Notes under the pieces: model-generated
Database searches by the model: none
Told to the model about the DNA's origin: nothing
Seen by the model: only the letters and a program-made list of their open reading frames with translations
Translations under genes and position numbers: made by a program
Assembly (NCBI GenBank): GCA_003586115.2
Contig: QVOM02000126.1
Span: 55,825,164-55,889,163 of the forward strand
Length of the DNA: 64,000 nt
Direction of reading: 5' to 3'
Source: Salvator merianae
Lineage: Eukaryota; Chordata; Lepidosauria; Squamata; Teiidae
Part shown: positions 1 to 11,402 of the stretch, one piece after another
Position numbering within the stretch: the first letter of the stretch is position 1
Layout of the letters: every line of letters begins with the position of its first letter

Positions 1-3000
1 AATGCACATGAGTAAATTAATATCCATGTACAGAGGAACTGCCAAGTTCAGAAAGAATAGAACTTCCCAGATTGCCAGAGGTCACTAATTCATCCAAATG
101 AATACCAAATAATTTCAACAAGTACTGAAATGAATAAGTACCAGCTAACACTAAAACCTATGCCAGTGATATATGATGGAATTTTTCCACAGCCATTCCC
201 TTCTTATTAAAGATGTAAATCACTATGGAGTAATTTATAAAAGTGCAAAAAGCAAGGCCTATAGTTTATAAACCAGAAGGCCTTTAAAAAAAAAAAAAAA
301 AGCCATTTGCATCACATCAGCTTCACTCCACATGTGCCTATAGAGTTCCCATTCATACTTGTTGCAATTGAAAAAGCTGGAAAATACATTTTTAAGCAAT
401 CCGATTAAAAAACGTTCTGCTTTTTTTCTTTCACAAACTGCCAGCAATGGATCCAGAGGAATTGCTCTGGATTTGGACTCTGCAAGAAACAGAAGATGAG
501 ATTGGGTACTGATCAGACTGAGTACATCTACTGAGGAGATGCTAGGGAGCCTCTGTTCTCCAGGCAATTCTTCTACCACTGCCGGCAGCCACCTCTTACA
601 TATAGAATAAGCAAAGCTGGGGGGAAATCCTCTCTGTTTAGAAAATGGCAAAGGACGAAGCAGCTGCTGCCTATTTTCTAGGCCTACCATAACTGTCCCA
701 CCAGAGCAGCAAAATCAGAGAACAGAGCTGAAATAAGTAACAGTGTGCTTAGACAGTGAGGACAATCTGGCATCCAGATTAAAGACAACAGTTCCTTTGT
801 TCACCAAATTCATGAATTGTGTCTTTTCACCACAGCTGGGATACTATTAGGAGTCCGTTTTTAATTATGGACTCCAACCTTCCCACCAGCCCATAAAAAT
901 TGGCTTGATGTCAACATGGACAGATGATGTTCAAATTGGTTGTATCTTTTTAATTGGAATGCGATAACACTGTCCAACAAAAATGTTTCTTTAGGATTCC
1001 TGCACAGATTGGACTGGATATGACCTCTGAGATCCCTTCCAAATAATGGATTCTATGGCAGCTTCAGTGCTGCGGCCTTAACATGTGATACAAAGAATGT
1101 CTCCTGGCCCAAACCAAACAATCCGGGTCAGAAACAGGAAAGGTACCGAGGAGCTTGCTGACAGTCATCCACAAGACAACTACCAGCCCAGTCTACTTTC
1201 AGAGGCCAAGCAACTAAAGTTCTCCACCTTCTGAAGTTGCAAGCCAGAAGGAATTTAGTGGTGCACCCAGAAACAACCCTGGAAGAGGGGCATTTGTGGA
1301 GTCTGTCAAAATGGCATCAGGTTCCACATATTCTGCAGTCCACTCCAGATACCTCCATCTGTCCTCATGGTGATGGCTAGAGTAGATCAAAGGCTTGGAA
1401 TGCAACTGAGACCACTTTCAAGTGGTCTCCTTCTGGAGGGTTCCTGGGCATGGTATTCACACTTGGGATAGCTCCAGCCACTGGGTTACACAGCTAGCAC
1501 ATTCCCTGGGCACCTGTGCCTCTTGAGGAATGCTCTACTGTGTAGACCCTACAATCCCAGGAGGCAGCTGGCATGGTTGCAAGGGACTGTACAGAAGCTG
1601 CCTATGATCCTCTGACTAGAAACAAAATACAGTGATTTTGCTGCTTTATTCAGATTTCATATTGTGACCCATTAACTTCACTAGACAGATCTACTGTTGT
1701 TATTGTATTACTATATGTGTTGCCATTTTAATAAGTGCATATCCGAGGTTATGATCAGACCAGCTTAAAGGACCACCCCAGGGACACCAGACAATTTCCC
1801 CCTGTATGTACCTTTCAAAAAGGAAAAGCCTGGAAAAGCTATCCCATCCTCAGACAGGAATTCATGAGATTGAAGGTGACTCTTCCTTTCAGTTGCTTTG
1901 GGAGGGGACAATCTAGCCAATTGGATCATGGGAACAAATGTTGCCCACCAGCGACCAAGCAGAAGCCTGGAAAATTGGGCAGGTGACAGCCAATCCATGT
2001 CGAACATTTGTTGCTAGGGAGGAATTGCTAGAAATTGAGACAAAGGAATGAGGTAGGAGTTTGGATGCCTGTTTTTGTTTTGTTTTTTTACTTCAGCAAT
2101 GGCATATTTTCTAAAAGGGGCGGATGAAAACTGCCCTGTTTGATTGTACCTGCATTCATTCATTTTCTTTTTAATGATATAATGCAAGAGAGAATCTTTC
2201 TTAGTTCAATCACCTACCTTGTGCAGAAATAACAACCTGAGGGATTGACTCTTTGGAAGGACAGGATGAAAGTATATAGAACTAAATAATAAATAAAAAC
2301 TGGATTTGCACAAAAGTTGACAAAACATGAAAAGAGATCCCATGCACAGAAAAAAAATGTGCTTCCCAAGAACATGCCAGTGAAATGTTTTGATATTTTA
2401 CTGAAGTGCAATATTCTGCTATGAAAAGCAGTTCTTTTTTAAAAAAAAAAAAGGTTTTCTAGTTTTGGCATGTGACAGCTAATACATAAGATTTTATTTT
2501 TTAAAAACATTACATTTGAAGTCTATTTTCCAAGCTGCACAGAATCTACTGTATTAAGAGGCAAAGAAGCTGAAAAAAATGAGCAAAAATGCACAACACA
2601 GCTGAAAAGTACCTTCTTTTCCTACAAAAAAATCCCAAGTTGTCTGCCATCATCAAAACAGGTAGTAAACCGTGAAAAGTTCTAATTCTGCTAGAGTGGG
2701 ATGAGAGAGCCGCTAACAATCAGAAGAGACCGTACTAGGCCTGGCAAACAAATTGTTAGACCTGCTATGAGACAGCTTCCAGTGCTGCTTATGGCCAGGG
2801 ATGTTTCTTTGAAGATGATCACAAAAGGAAAGCATTCATAGATACATTTGCCAGATGATCCAGGTTTTTTTTTTCCACTTTGCACACAAACACAAACACA
2901 AAGAGTTACTTACTTACTTAGGCTACTGAGTGACAGAGAGGTACTAGAGGACAGATCTCCATATGAATGAAATTTTATTATGGTCTTTGACCAGCATACA

Positions 3001-3367
3001 TCAATTTTTGTTTAAAAAGGAGACCAACAAAATAAAACCAAAGGCAAGATCAAAATACCCACCCACTTGTCATTTCCTCATGCCTGGGATGATCTGTCTG
3101 CATTGTTCTCCACAAAGATGTGTCTAAGGACCTTTGCTGTCACCCTGGGACAGGAGAAAGGTATCTGAGACTCAGGGTGAGGGTTTCCATTCTGAGGATG
3201 CCCTGACCCCTTAATTTCATGTTCATAAAGTTTTAAGAAACACCTCAAAGTGAATTATGGGCCCACCAAAATCAGTGCATGAAAACCAACTCGTGAGGAA
3301 ACAGATACCTTGCCCTCTGTGCACAGGTGCTGGCAGTTGTCAGTGAAACCTGATCAACAGCAACAGA
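1..3367. other. Non-coding stretch, no gene recognised
   Basis: No exon, RNA gene or clear repeat family was recognised here. The short open frames have no recognisable domain and no codon-like continuity. Visible simple sequence includes an A run near 285-301, an A run near 2439-2451 and a CA/CAAA-rich patch at 2881-2905. The segment starting near 1742 has an end resembling the ATGATCAGAC terminus of the element at 60993, but I could not find its other end. Confidence 0.6.
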
Positions 3368-3836
3368 GGCCCTTTCTGCACTTACCATTTTTCAGGAATA
3401 AGAGCCCTAGTAGTTCTCTTTTGGGTCTCATTAGTTCACACTTTAGTGCAGATCTCTGAGCCCCTGCCCCCACAGAGAGTGAACCCAATCAGGGAGGCCC
3501 TGATTGGGATTACTGGTAAACCTCAACACTGAGGTCTACCAGCAGACCAGTGGGTCCTGGTGCAGAAGATGGAGGTGTGCTGAAGGCATGTTTCCCATGT
3601 TCAGGACTGTTAGGGATCCATTTCAGAGCTACACTAAAACATACTGCTGACATGAGTCTCCCAGAGGTTCCTAGCCATCAGAGTGCTCAGAGTCCAGCCA
3701 GGGTGTGGGCCTTTCCATGGTCCAAACCAGTGAGTCTGGCTGGTCCAGGCCCACTGGTTCAGGCCATGGAGGGATAAGTGGAAAAAAAGCCAAAAAGGTC
3801 CTACTGCCTTGGGCAGGCTATGCAAAAGAAACACCC
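3368..3836. mobile_element. Non-autonomous DNA transposon, GGNCCTTTCTGCA-end family
   Basis: The left end reads GGCCCTTTCTGCACTTACC. The right end, reverse complemented, reads GGGTGTTTCTTTTGCATAG, so the termini are imperfect inverted repeats. The interior has a lexicon shared with other copies (17891, 30507, 57848), for example the 'ccaggcccactggttcaggccatgg' type segment. No transposase frame is visible, so it would have relied on an enzyme supplied elsewhere. The flanking triplets AGA and ATT do not match, so no target duplication is claimed. A PIF/Harbinger-like assignment is inferred from another copy with TTA duplications (63186-63576). Confidence 0.5.
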
Positions 3837-5317
3837 ATTCCAGTCAGTTCCTTGGTGAAGCAAGACACAGCTTTGGACATCCCTTAGATGAGGCAGAGGA
3901 CGTGATCCCATCATAAGCGCTGACATAAGGTTCAACCTCCAGCCAGTGAGATTCTAAACACAGAATGGAAGGGAGCATCCTTTTGACTTTTACCTCAAAC
4001 AGCAGAATATCTTGGCTTGGCCTTACCGCCTAGCATCAAATACACCTATGAAAAAATAAAATAAAAATGGTTTCCAAGGAATTTTTTTTTTTCTTCCATG
4101 TTCAGAGCACTTGAGGTGTCCCTAGAAAAAAGAAAAAGAACATCTAAGCAGATGGATCACTGGCTTCTTCTGGCTCATCTGGCATTGTGGTAGCAGGTGT
4201 TGAAAAACCTTCATCCATCCACTGCCTGAACAGGGAGCCAACACTCTTTGGGGAAACCACAGCAGAGAGAAATGACTTCAGGTTTTGCCATTTATCAGTG
4301 GGAAAGATTCACAAATGCATCTCCTCTCATGGAGTTGATTAATATTTCAAACAAATGAGTACCACACAAAGGAGAACTCGCTGTTCACAGCAAGGCAATA
4401 AATTACAAGAGATTACTCCAGAGACAGGTTCGGGAAATGAACAACACTTTTCAGAGAGGCCTGGATGGCCATATCAAAACAGTTATATTTACATTCTAAC
4501 ATATCTTCAGCATCAATCCCCAGACCGCTTCAGTTAATTAGCAATGAAGTTCCATGTATGCTTTTCAGTTCTTTTTTTTTTTTGCTTTAGAATGTAGCCT
4601 TTAGCCTGCTTAGCTGAGGCCCCTTGTCCTTGTTCTGAGTGACCAAGCAAACAAGGTCCATCTCCAGCCTCACACGAAGCTTCAAAGGTCAGAGAAAATA
4701 CACAAGCAAGGAAAACAGCCAAGTACAATAAATTCTTATCAACTTGTGGATGCACATTACCTGTACTGCCTTGTATTTCATGATCCCTTGGGTTCACTTG
4801 GCAGCCATTGCTTCTGGCTACTGACCCTAGAAACAGGGTATGTTGGAGATTTGTCAGGGAGGAATCAGCTAGGACTACCATTCAGCATTATCTTAAGCCA
4901 TGTGGTGGGCATTCTGTAATAGTGCTGAAGGTGTAAAAATTGGACCTATAGAAAGGCAAACGCATGAGCTTTTAAGGTACTTATCACCCCTTCTTTTTCA
5001 GCAGCAACAGTGACAGGCAGACTTCCTCAGTCTGACACACAACAAAGGTAAGGCTGCATTCAGACAAGGTCAAAACCCTGTAATTATTTCAGAGTACTAT
5101 TTCATTTGTCAGACGTCATCATGGGGCTCCCAATACTGTCCGAGAGTATAGATCCAATATCGCAGGTTTAAAGTAATGTGTCGCTGTGTGACATGCTAAA
5201 ATGTGTCATATCAACCACATCTGGCCAAAATGAAATAATCCCGGAAGTGCTTTGCTCTAGAATATCTAAAAATAGCTGAATAGGTAAGCAATGTTTGGAG
5301 GCAGCCTCAGTAATGTT
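3837..5317. other. Non-coding stretch, no gene recognised
   Basis: Nothing recognisable as a gene or repeat. An A/T run lies near 4081-4093 and a T run near 4571-4583. Sequence from about 5040 onward looks single-copy, contains scattered CpG, and leads into the hairpin at 5318-5429. A perfect ETS-type core (CCGGAAGTG, 5251-5259) and a perfect MEF2-type site (CTAAAAATAG, 5266-5275) lie just upstream of that hairpin. Both are short motifs that can occur by chance. Confidence 0.45.
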
Positions 5318-5429
5318 CAGCGACAGCCTGTGACTTTGAGGGTGGGTGTTCGCGCCCTGCAAACAGCCATAGCATGCTTTGTGCAGAGTGTGAACACCCG
5401 CCCTTAAAGTCATGGGCCGTCTGCCGCTG
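5318..5429 (+). ncRNA. Candidate structured RNA hairpin
   Basis: Arms 5331-5355 and 5388-5412 pair over 25 consecutive positions if transcribed from the plus strand: 21 Watson-Crick pairs and four G-U pairs (5338/5405, 5343/5400, 5352/5391, 5354/5389). Inside this stem, after a single C/A mismatch, 5357-5361 pairs with 5382-5386. Outside it, 5327-5330 pairs with 5413-5416 (two more G-U pairs), then, after a four-base bulge at 5417-5420, 5318-5326 pairs with 5421-5429 with one mismatch. On the minus strand the wobble pairs would become A/C mismatches, so the structure favours plus-strand RNA. Length and shape resemble a primary microRNA stem, but no known microRNA was recognised. An unusual foldback repeat is the alternative. 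Confidence 0.4.
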
Positions 5430-7456
5430 GTAATGTCATCACTATTAACAAAGATTTCAAGACTGCATTCTAAATCTGTTTTTCATCTGCTGTATTGAGG
5501 TGATATTTAGGCTTCATTCTCATGGGGCAAAAAAGGGCTCCCTATGCAGCAGAAGCTGGTGATCCTGCTGCGGGGATGGGAGATAGGACATAAGCACCTC
5601 CTCCCCTTCCAGACTTGACACCAAGGAGTAAAAGTTCTGCACAACTGAACACCGGACCAGAAATGGTTGCAGAAGTCAGCCACTTTATTTTCAGCCCTTA
5701 ACTATGCAGGATAGAGAACATTCCCTAGGAGTTGCTTTCTCCATCACTATCTTTCCAGGTTGTGATGGCACCCAAGGATGGGCAGGGTACCCTTCAGGAT
5801 GGTTTTCCCATCTTGGAGGCTGGTGGTCACCATGCCCCAGGGGTCCTTTTTCAACCACTTGTATGCACTCTTGAGTTCTTCTGAGTTCTCAACATGTTAA
5901 TTTTATCAGTTGTATTTCAGGACTTTTATGGGGCCATATGATAAAGAGTGAGCTACAAATACAATAAATAGGCATACGGATAAAGTACTAAATAGGCAGG
6001 CCTAGATATGTAAGTATGTTCTCCAAAAAAAAAAAAAAAGCAAGTTTTAAAAATCTGAGTTGCCCCCAAGGAGTTATTCAAAATGAAATAAAGCAGACGT
6101 TTATTTTGCCAATAGTCTCTGTTCTTTAAAAACTGGCCAGGCTCCCAAAATTTAGAGATGCACAGATGTGCATCTTCTCTGTGTCTGCACTGCACTGCTG
6201 CTGAAAATCCTTCTTTCTCTCACCTCTTCATTTTTCTGACCACCTGTAAAACACTGATGTAGCACCATAAATATTGGATTTAAATCAGTTTCCTAGCTTT
6301 ACAATAAGCATTCTTTTATTTTAATTAATTATTAAAAAAAAATCATTTGAAGACATAAAAGATTTCTGCCGAATTGTTGGCCGCATACGACAGCCAATAT
6401 TTATGAGGAAGTACCCTTCCCATCCTGTTCCTGTTTTCTGCAATAGACTAGGGCCAGGTTCACATTTATCTGGCTGGAATGGCCTCCAGAGACCATTCCA
6501 GACTGATGTACTTCAGGAATGGCCAGGACCATTTGCACACTGGGTGCAGGAATATTTCTGTTCCTGCCCACCAGCAGCAGGTGTATAAATGGCCATGCAC
6601 AGACCTTGTGTCAGACATCAGACATCAGACATCCAATATCCCACCTATCCCAAGTCACATTTGGGCGAGCCAGGTCAGGATGCAACACCCAAAAGCATCC
6701 CATTCACACTGTTCCCATACTATTCCCAACAGCACAGGACAACCTATAAGCCTCAGGAATTGGGCGGAAGGCTTTGGGGACTGTTCTAGGCAGATTGCAG
6801 TGTGGACAATGTGTTCCCAAGATCTGCCTGGAACTATTGAGGGCCAAGTGCGAAAATGCCCTGGAACTTGGATTTTAACAAAAAAAAAAAACTTTACTCC
6901 AGAAAGCAATTCAGCAAAACAAACCCTAGATCCTACATAAATGGATCCAATACTTGCATGTGTAAATGGTGTATTGGATTCTGGAGTATTAACACAATTA
7001 GGAAGCCAAGAAGAAAAGGTATTGAATTTTCTCTATAGGCCACTGCTTGTTCAAAATCACCAAATAAATAAGTAGATAGATGAATGTTTGCTAGGATCCA
7101 TTTCACCACATTTAAGTACCCAGACAGTATTTATTATTTACTGTGTGAAAAGTGTCTTATTTTGGTTTTTTGTAAAAAGTTGCACAAAAAAGCACAAATG
7201 AAGTAGTGTGAGCTTATCTCAGCTTTACAGAGGCTAACAAGCAGAGTAATGAATATGTATTAAAAACCTTAATTATTTGACATATATACCCTAAAAATGC
7301 ATACAGAAAAGTGCTTTCCCATAGCAGAGTTCATGGTTGATAACCCAACCAGAACTGCAATCCTAGAGGTGTCACCTTTGCCTGTGTGCTGTAAATATTA
7401 GAAAATGCAATTGTGAAATTCTGGATAAATCTGTGAGGCTCATGGAAAGACATTCT
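5430..7456. other. Non-coding stretch with small tandem repeats
   Basis: No gene recognised. Simple sequence includes A runs near 6026-6039, 6335-6343 and 6880-6893, and three tandem copies of a TCAGACA heptamer near 6610-6631. The short open frames around 6403-7038 overlap one another in several frames and show no domain, so they are treated as chance. Confidence 0.55.
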
Positions 7457-8225
7457 GGGCCTCTTTGCATTAATCTTTAAAGCAGTTCAGTGGGAGGCCC
7501 CCTACACCACTTCTGGGTGTCTCTCCTCCACATTTTGGTGGAGACTAGAGAGGACATGTTCCCTGCTAGAACAATGCCTCCCAAACAGGGGCAGCTGTAG
7601 GGTCAAAGGGTAGGGATTTGGTCAAGAGCTAAGGATAGGGACAGGGATAGAGATAGAGATAGGGATAGGGTCAACATCTAGGTCTAGGGATAGGCTCAAG
7701 GTAAAGGTCAAAGTCAAAGAATAGGGTCAAGGTCATGGGATAGTAATAGAGATAGGGTCAAGATCAAGGGATAGGATACAGATTAAGTCAAGAGATAGCA
7801 TTAGGGACAGGGGGAAATCAAGGTCAAGAGATAAAGTCAAAATCAAGGGACAGGATAGGGATAAAGTCAAGAGACAGGGATAGAGTCAAGGTCAAGGGAT
7901 AAGAGTAGGGATAGATAAGGAAAGAATCAAGGTCTACAGATAAGGATAGAATCAAGGTCAAGGGATAGGGACAATATGAAGGGATAGGGTCAAGGCCAAG
8001 TTATAGGGATAGGGATAGGGTCAAGGTCAATGCTGTTGGTGCCTTTGCAGAAGGTTCCAAAGCTTTTGTGAGTTTCAGGGAGGGCAGTGCTGGGGATGCC
8101 CAGCAACAGCCATCCAAAGTGTGGTTCATCTTGTTCCAGGATAGCTGCACTATGCCAGCTGGGAAATTTTGAAGTTGGAACAATTCTAGCTGGAGTGGTC
8201 CATCCCAGGTAAATTTGGAAATACC
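7457..8225. mobile_element. DNA transposon copy enlarged by an internal tandem array
   Basis: Left end GGGCCTCTTTGCATTAATC; right end, reverse complemented, GGTATTTCCAAATTTACC. The flanks of the interior match the copies at 17891-18391 and 30507-31013: near 7490-7595 the 'cacttctgggtgtctctc...ctgctagaac' segment, and near 8120-8210 the 'ttgttccaggatagctg...ctggagtggtccatcccaggtaa' segment. The copy is 769 bp against about 500 bp for its relatives, and the excess is the hexamer array at 7600-8030. No transposase frame is present. Flanking triplets TCT/TTC do not form a clear target duplication. Confidence 0.55.
7600..8030. repeat. Degenerate GGGATA/GGTCAA hexamer minisatellite
   Basis: About 430 bp built from variants of GGGATA, AGAGATA and GGGTCAAGGTCAA units in irregular order. 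The exact nonamer TCAAGGTCA occurs five times, at 7727-7735, 7818-7826, 7886-7894, 7952-7960 and 8021-8029, with single-mismatch versions at 7927-7935 and 7990-7998. The last four exact copies are spaced 68, 66 and 69 bp apart, which suggests a higher-order repeat of about 67 bp. The array sits inside the DNA transposon at 7457-8225 and ends abruptly where transposon sequence resumes. Confidence 0.85.
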
Positions 8226-8543
8226 TTCCATCTTAGAGATTCTTTATAGATCTAAAATACCAAGATTCCCTGGAGAAAGGAAATTATTTTTAAATATCAC
8301 AACTAGATTAATGTTTTTATTGTTAAACAGTTAAGGTCAATGATACCTTTAAAGAGTCAACTAGGAGAGTCTCCACTAGGAGCACAAGTAAATCCTCCCA
8401 CCCATTTTCACACTAAATGCCTGTTCACACTTACTTGGATGTACAGATGAATGCTTCCCCATTCGCTGTTGCAAAATTGGAGTCTAAAAGAAACACACAC
8501 AAAGGGATATAGGATAATGTTTTCTAAATGCTTGTTGAGGCAG
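8226..8543. other. Short non-coding gap
   Basis: AT-rich sequence with no gene or repeat that I recognise. It separates the array-bearing transposon from the LINE 3' fragment. Confidence 0.5.
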
Positions 8544-8618
8544 TACATAAGAAGAGCCCTGCTGGATCAGGCCATAACCCATCTAGTCCAGCATCCTGTC
8601 TTAGCCTATGAGGGCTAA
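8544..8618 (-). mobile_element. CR1-clade LINE 3'-end fragment
   Basis: Read on the minus strand, this is the tail seen in the older LINE at 25955-27250 (its 25957-26030 portion): the 'ctagatg...cctgatccagcagggctcttcttatg' signature of CR1/L3-type LINE 3' ends in reptiles. Only about 70 bp remain. A DNA transposon follows immediately at 8619 and may have interrupted it, although no LINE sequence was recognised on the other side. Confidence 0.6.
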
Positions 8619-9018
8619 GGACCTTTTTGTACTTTCCACCATGGAATCTTCACCAGAAAACATTCCGTGGTGGAATAGACCTTGCAGCGTGGACTTCGTC
8701 TGCACGGTGAGGTCTTGGAACAGAATGCCAGCAGAATGCCAACAGAATGCAAATACTGGCATCTTACTGCTGTTCTGCACCATGATAGCAGCCAGGAAGC
8801 TTCCAGCCACTGCCATGAGAACCAGCAATGCTGTGCAAATACACAGGCACAGCTGTGCTGTGCCGTGCAGCTGTGTTTGCACCCGGAAGTGCTCCACAGC
8901 TAGTAGCAATCAGGAGCATCTGGAATCTGCTCCCGATTGTGAAAGGCTCTGCAAAGCATGGAGGCACTTGACTAGTGAGCATCTCTGATGCTCACTAGCT
9001 TCAAGTGCGAACAGGCCC
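8619..9018. mobile_element. Non-autonomous DNA transposon, GGGCCTNTTTGCACTT-end family
   Basis: Left end GGACCTTTTTGTACTTTCC; right end, reverse complemented, GGGCCTGTTCGCACTTGAAG. The same ends occur at 15302-15747 and 53138-53704, and a right end alone at 18560-18665. The final 100 bp (short palindrome around the 'tgctcactag' segment, then the CAGGCCC end) is shared with 18560-18665. There is no transposase frame. The open frames on both strands are by-products of moderately GC-rich repeat sequence. Confidence 0.6.
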
Positions 9019-9840
9019 ATAGTGTACTAGGGTGTGACTTGGTTCAGTCCACCTACCAAGTGCAGAAAAGGCCTAAGAGTCTAGCTCGATTCAATAGAGT
9101 CCTACTGTGCCCTACAACATAGCTTGCTTGAGCCTACAAGTCTATAGTCACTTACCTGGACTTCAGTACTGTTGAATTCATGTCCTGAGTAGATGTTGAA
9201 AGAGTTGTTCTGTGAATGTTGTTGACACTTAGAATGCTGGAAGAAGCTTATGGCCACAAAAAATATTTATCAGGAAATAATGTTGTTGTTTTTAAATGCT
9301 CATTAGTTCAAGCCAGTGAAATTTTCAGTTCCTCTATAAATGTAGCAGCCAGCAATATGCCAAACAAATGACATTTCTTTTACTCCAGGAAGTTCTAACC
9401 ACCAACAGGGCAAGTGGGGAGAATTGTCACTATACAAGTATAACATGACCGTCATTCTGTGTCACTTATTTGTGTTTTTATTACTAGTCAGAGGCAGAAG
9501 ACAACTTTCTCGTAACCAAAAACGTTCAAGAGCAGTCTGTTCAGTTTTATCATCAAGCAGAAATTGGACAAGATCAAGGATTTCCAACCTTTTAGAGTCT
9601 GTGGGGAATTCTATGGAAATATTGAGGCAACGCATCACAAAATGGCTGCTTTGAGGCACAGAAAAATTATATGAGTTGGTCATAAGTGAATCTTCTTGCT
9701 CCTAATTTCTAGCAGTACTGAGAAGGGAAAAGTATACACGACCCCCTTATGGCCCTGGAAACATAGGTCTTTTTCAGTCATGCTTTATACACAAGGTCAC
9801 TGTGAAGCTAATACAACACTGCTGAAAAGAAAGTATAATT
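9019..9840. other. Non-coding stretch, no gene recognised
   Basis: No exon, RNA gene or repeat family recognised. The longest frames (about 76 residues) have no recognisable domain. Confidence 0.5.
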
Positions 9841-10065
9841 GGTCTGTATCTGCAATCAGTAAAAAAAAGTGGTTCAAAAGCAGCTTAGAGGGATAGCATC
9901 TGCATGCCAATGCTTTTCATTAATGGCCAGAAAATGCACTTTCAAAGAACATTCACCACTGGCATTTAATGTGGATTAGAAATGGGATGGGAACTCTAGC
10001 ATCCACATACTACCTCCTCTAAGCCACTTTTGACTATTTTTTTTAAAATGTGTGTGGATGCAGCT
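9841..10065. mobile_element. MITE, ends near GCATTCACACACAGTAAAA
   Basis: A 225-bp element whose A-rich left subterminal block (AGTAAAAAAAAGTGGTTC) is mirrored by a right end that reads, reverse complemented, AGCTGCATCCACACACAT followed by an A-rich block. The interior matches 31155-31379 (the 'cagcttagagg' and 'atcccacctctaat' type segments). The extreme left end is degraded. Further relatives lie at 27990-28202, 44908-45140 and 50040-50276. Confidence 0.5.
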
Positions 10066-11015
10066 GAAAGTTAAACAGTCAATAAATATCCTTATCTCCT
10101 GGACTTTACTGTGAACTCATTGAAAGGAACTGATCTGTTTCTAAGGAAGGATTTGATTCTATGCTGAGCTGTATTAAATGGTAAATCCTTAAGCTGGAAG
10201 TAGCTGAGGGTTTATGTGGGGGAAAAGATCTGATACAAGCAAAACATATTAATGACACTAAGCTAGATTCTCATAGCATGCCCATAGCTGACATTTTCTA
10301 TATGCATAAATAATTTTACAGTGTTTTCCTCATAACAAATTTAAATTGAACAACCCAGGATGGCCTTGACCACACAGTCTGCTAAATGTATAATCCGATC
10401 CTGAGCCGGTGGTGGGTTGCTGCTTCTGATTTCTAAGCAGATTATGGGTAAGCAAAATGAAGGGTGCCTGATAGAAAGATAGATGAGGTGACTAGTTAAG
10501 ATGAAATATTTTGTAAGGAAAGTAAAGGGCAAAATTGTGGGACTTTCTGTTCCCTTAGGTGAATCACTGCCTCTCTCTTTTTTTTTTTTTTTTTTTTTTT
10601 AGATTTTCAGTAGAGCTAGCATTTTTTCCTGGCTTTCTCAGCATTATGCTTTACTGCTCATCAGGAGATACATTCTGAAAAGCCTACATGAAGGGAACAA
10701 GGGAGCCTTTCCAATCTGGCATTCCTCCTGCACTTTCTTGAGCCAAGTGTTCTGTGTGTGAAACCCCAGGTGTGTGCCACATGAGCAGGTGAGGAAAATA
10801 AAATATGCTTGTGTGGGTTGTGATGACAGTTTTGAGTCCATATAACCCGTAACACACAGCAATGAGTGTGGTTACCCTGGGATATCAGAATTCCTCATAT
10901 TCGCTAGGAATATGCTTTCTCTTCCTTCTTCTTGAAACCTTCTACATGTCCTTGGCTCTTGCAATGCATTTTAGCCACTTTTTCACATTCTTTGAAATTC
11001 CCTTTAGCGTCTATT
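10066..11015. other. Non-coding stretch with a long T run
   Basis: No gene recognised. An uninterrupted run of about 23 T lies at 10578-10600. It could be the tail of a minus-strand retroposon, but no retroposon body was recognised beside it. Confidence 0.55.
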
Positions 11016-11089
11016 AACTTTTCAAAAAGCAAGCATAAAGTTATAGCTTGTAGTATGTGGGATATCACAACAGAGCTAAACAATAATGT
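11016..11089. repeat. 74-bp direct duplication, copy 1
   Basis: This segment and 11329-11402 are identical at 72 of 74 positions when compared by eye, in the same orientation and 313 bp apart. The repeat begins at AACTTTTCAAA and ends at CAATAATGT. The flanks do not continue the match. Confidence 0.9.
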
Positions 11090-11328
11090 CTTGCAAAGAG
11101 TTCTTAAGAAAACAAACTTCAAATGGAGCCATTAAGACTATGTACTTAATCTGTCTCACTGAAATCTTTTGCAATCTGTATGTGCATGAGAGAGGGAGCA
11201 TATAAAACAGTACATACAATAAGTTTTCAGCGTTCTTTCTCATACTGTTGATCCTACTTTCAAACCAGTTCTTTCAAGGAGGGAGATGGGTGTAAGCCAA
11301 TTTGCAGAAAGATGGCTAACGCCTGGGG

Positions 11329-11402
11329 AACTTTTCAAACAGCAAGCATAAAGTTATAGCTTGTAATATGTGGGATATCACAACAGAGCTAAACAATAAT
11401 GT
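11329..11402. repeat. 74-bp direct duplication, copy 2
   Basis: Second copy of 11016-11089, with two single-base differences. Sequence on either side is unrelated to the flanks of copy 1. Confidence 0.9.

Noticed and set aside
1742..2010. Possible further transposon with a TTATGATCAGAC start
   Set aside because: No matching inverted end or target duplication was found, and similarity to 60993-61377 is limited to the terminus.
7600..8030. Interstitial telomere-like repeat (GGATAGGG resembling GGTTAGGG)
   Set aside because: The TTAGGG unit itself is not tandemly present. The dominant units are GGGATA and GGTCAA.
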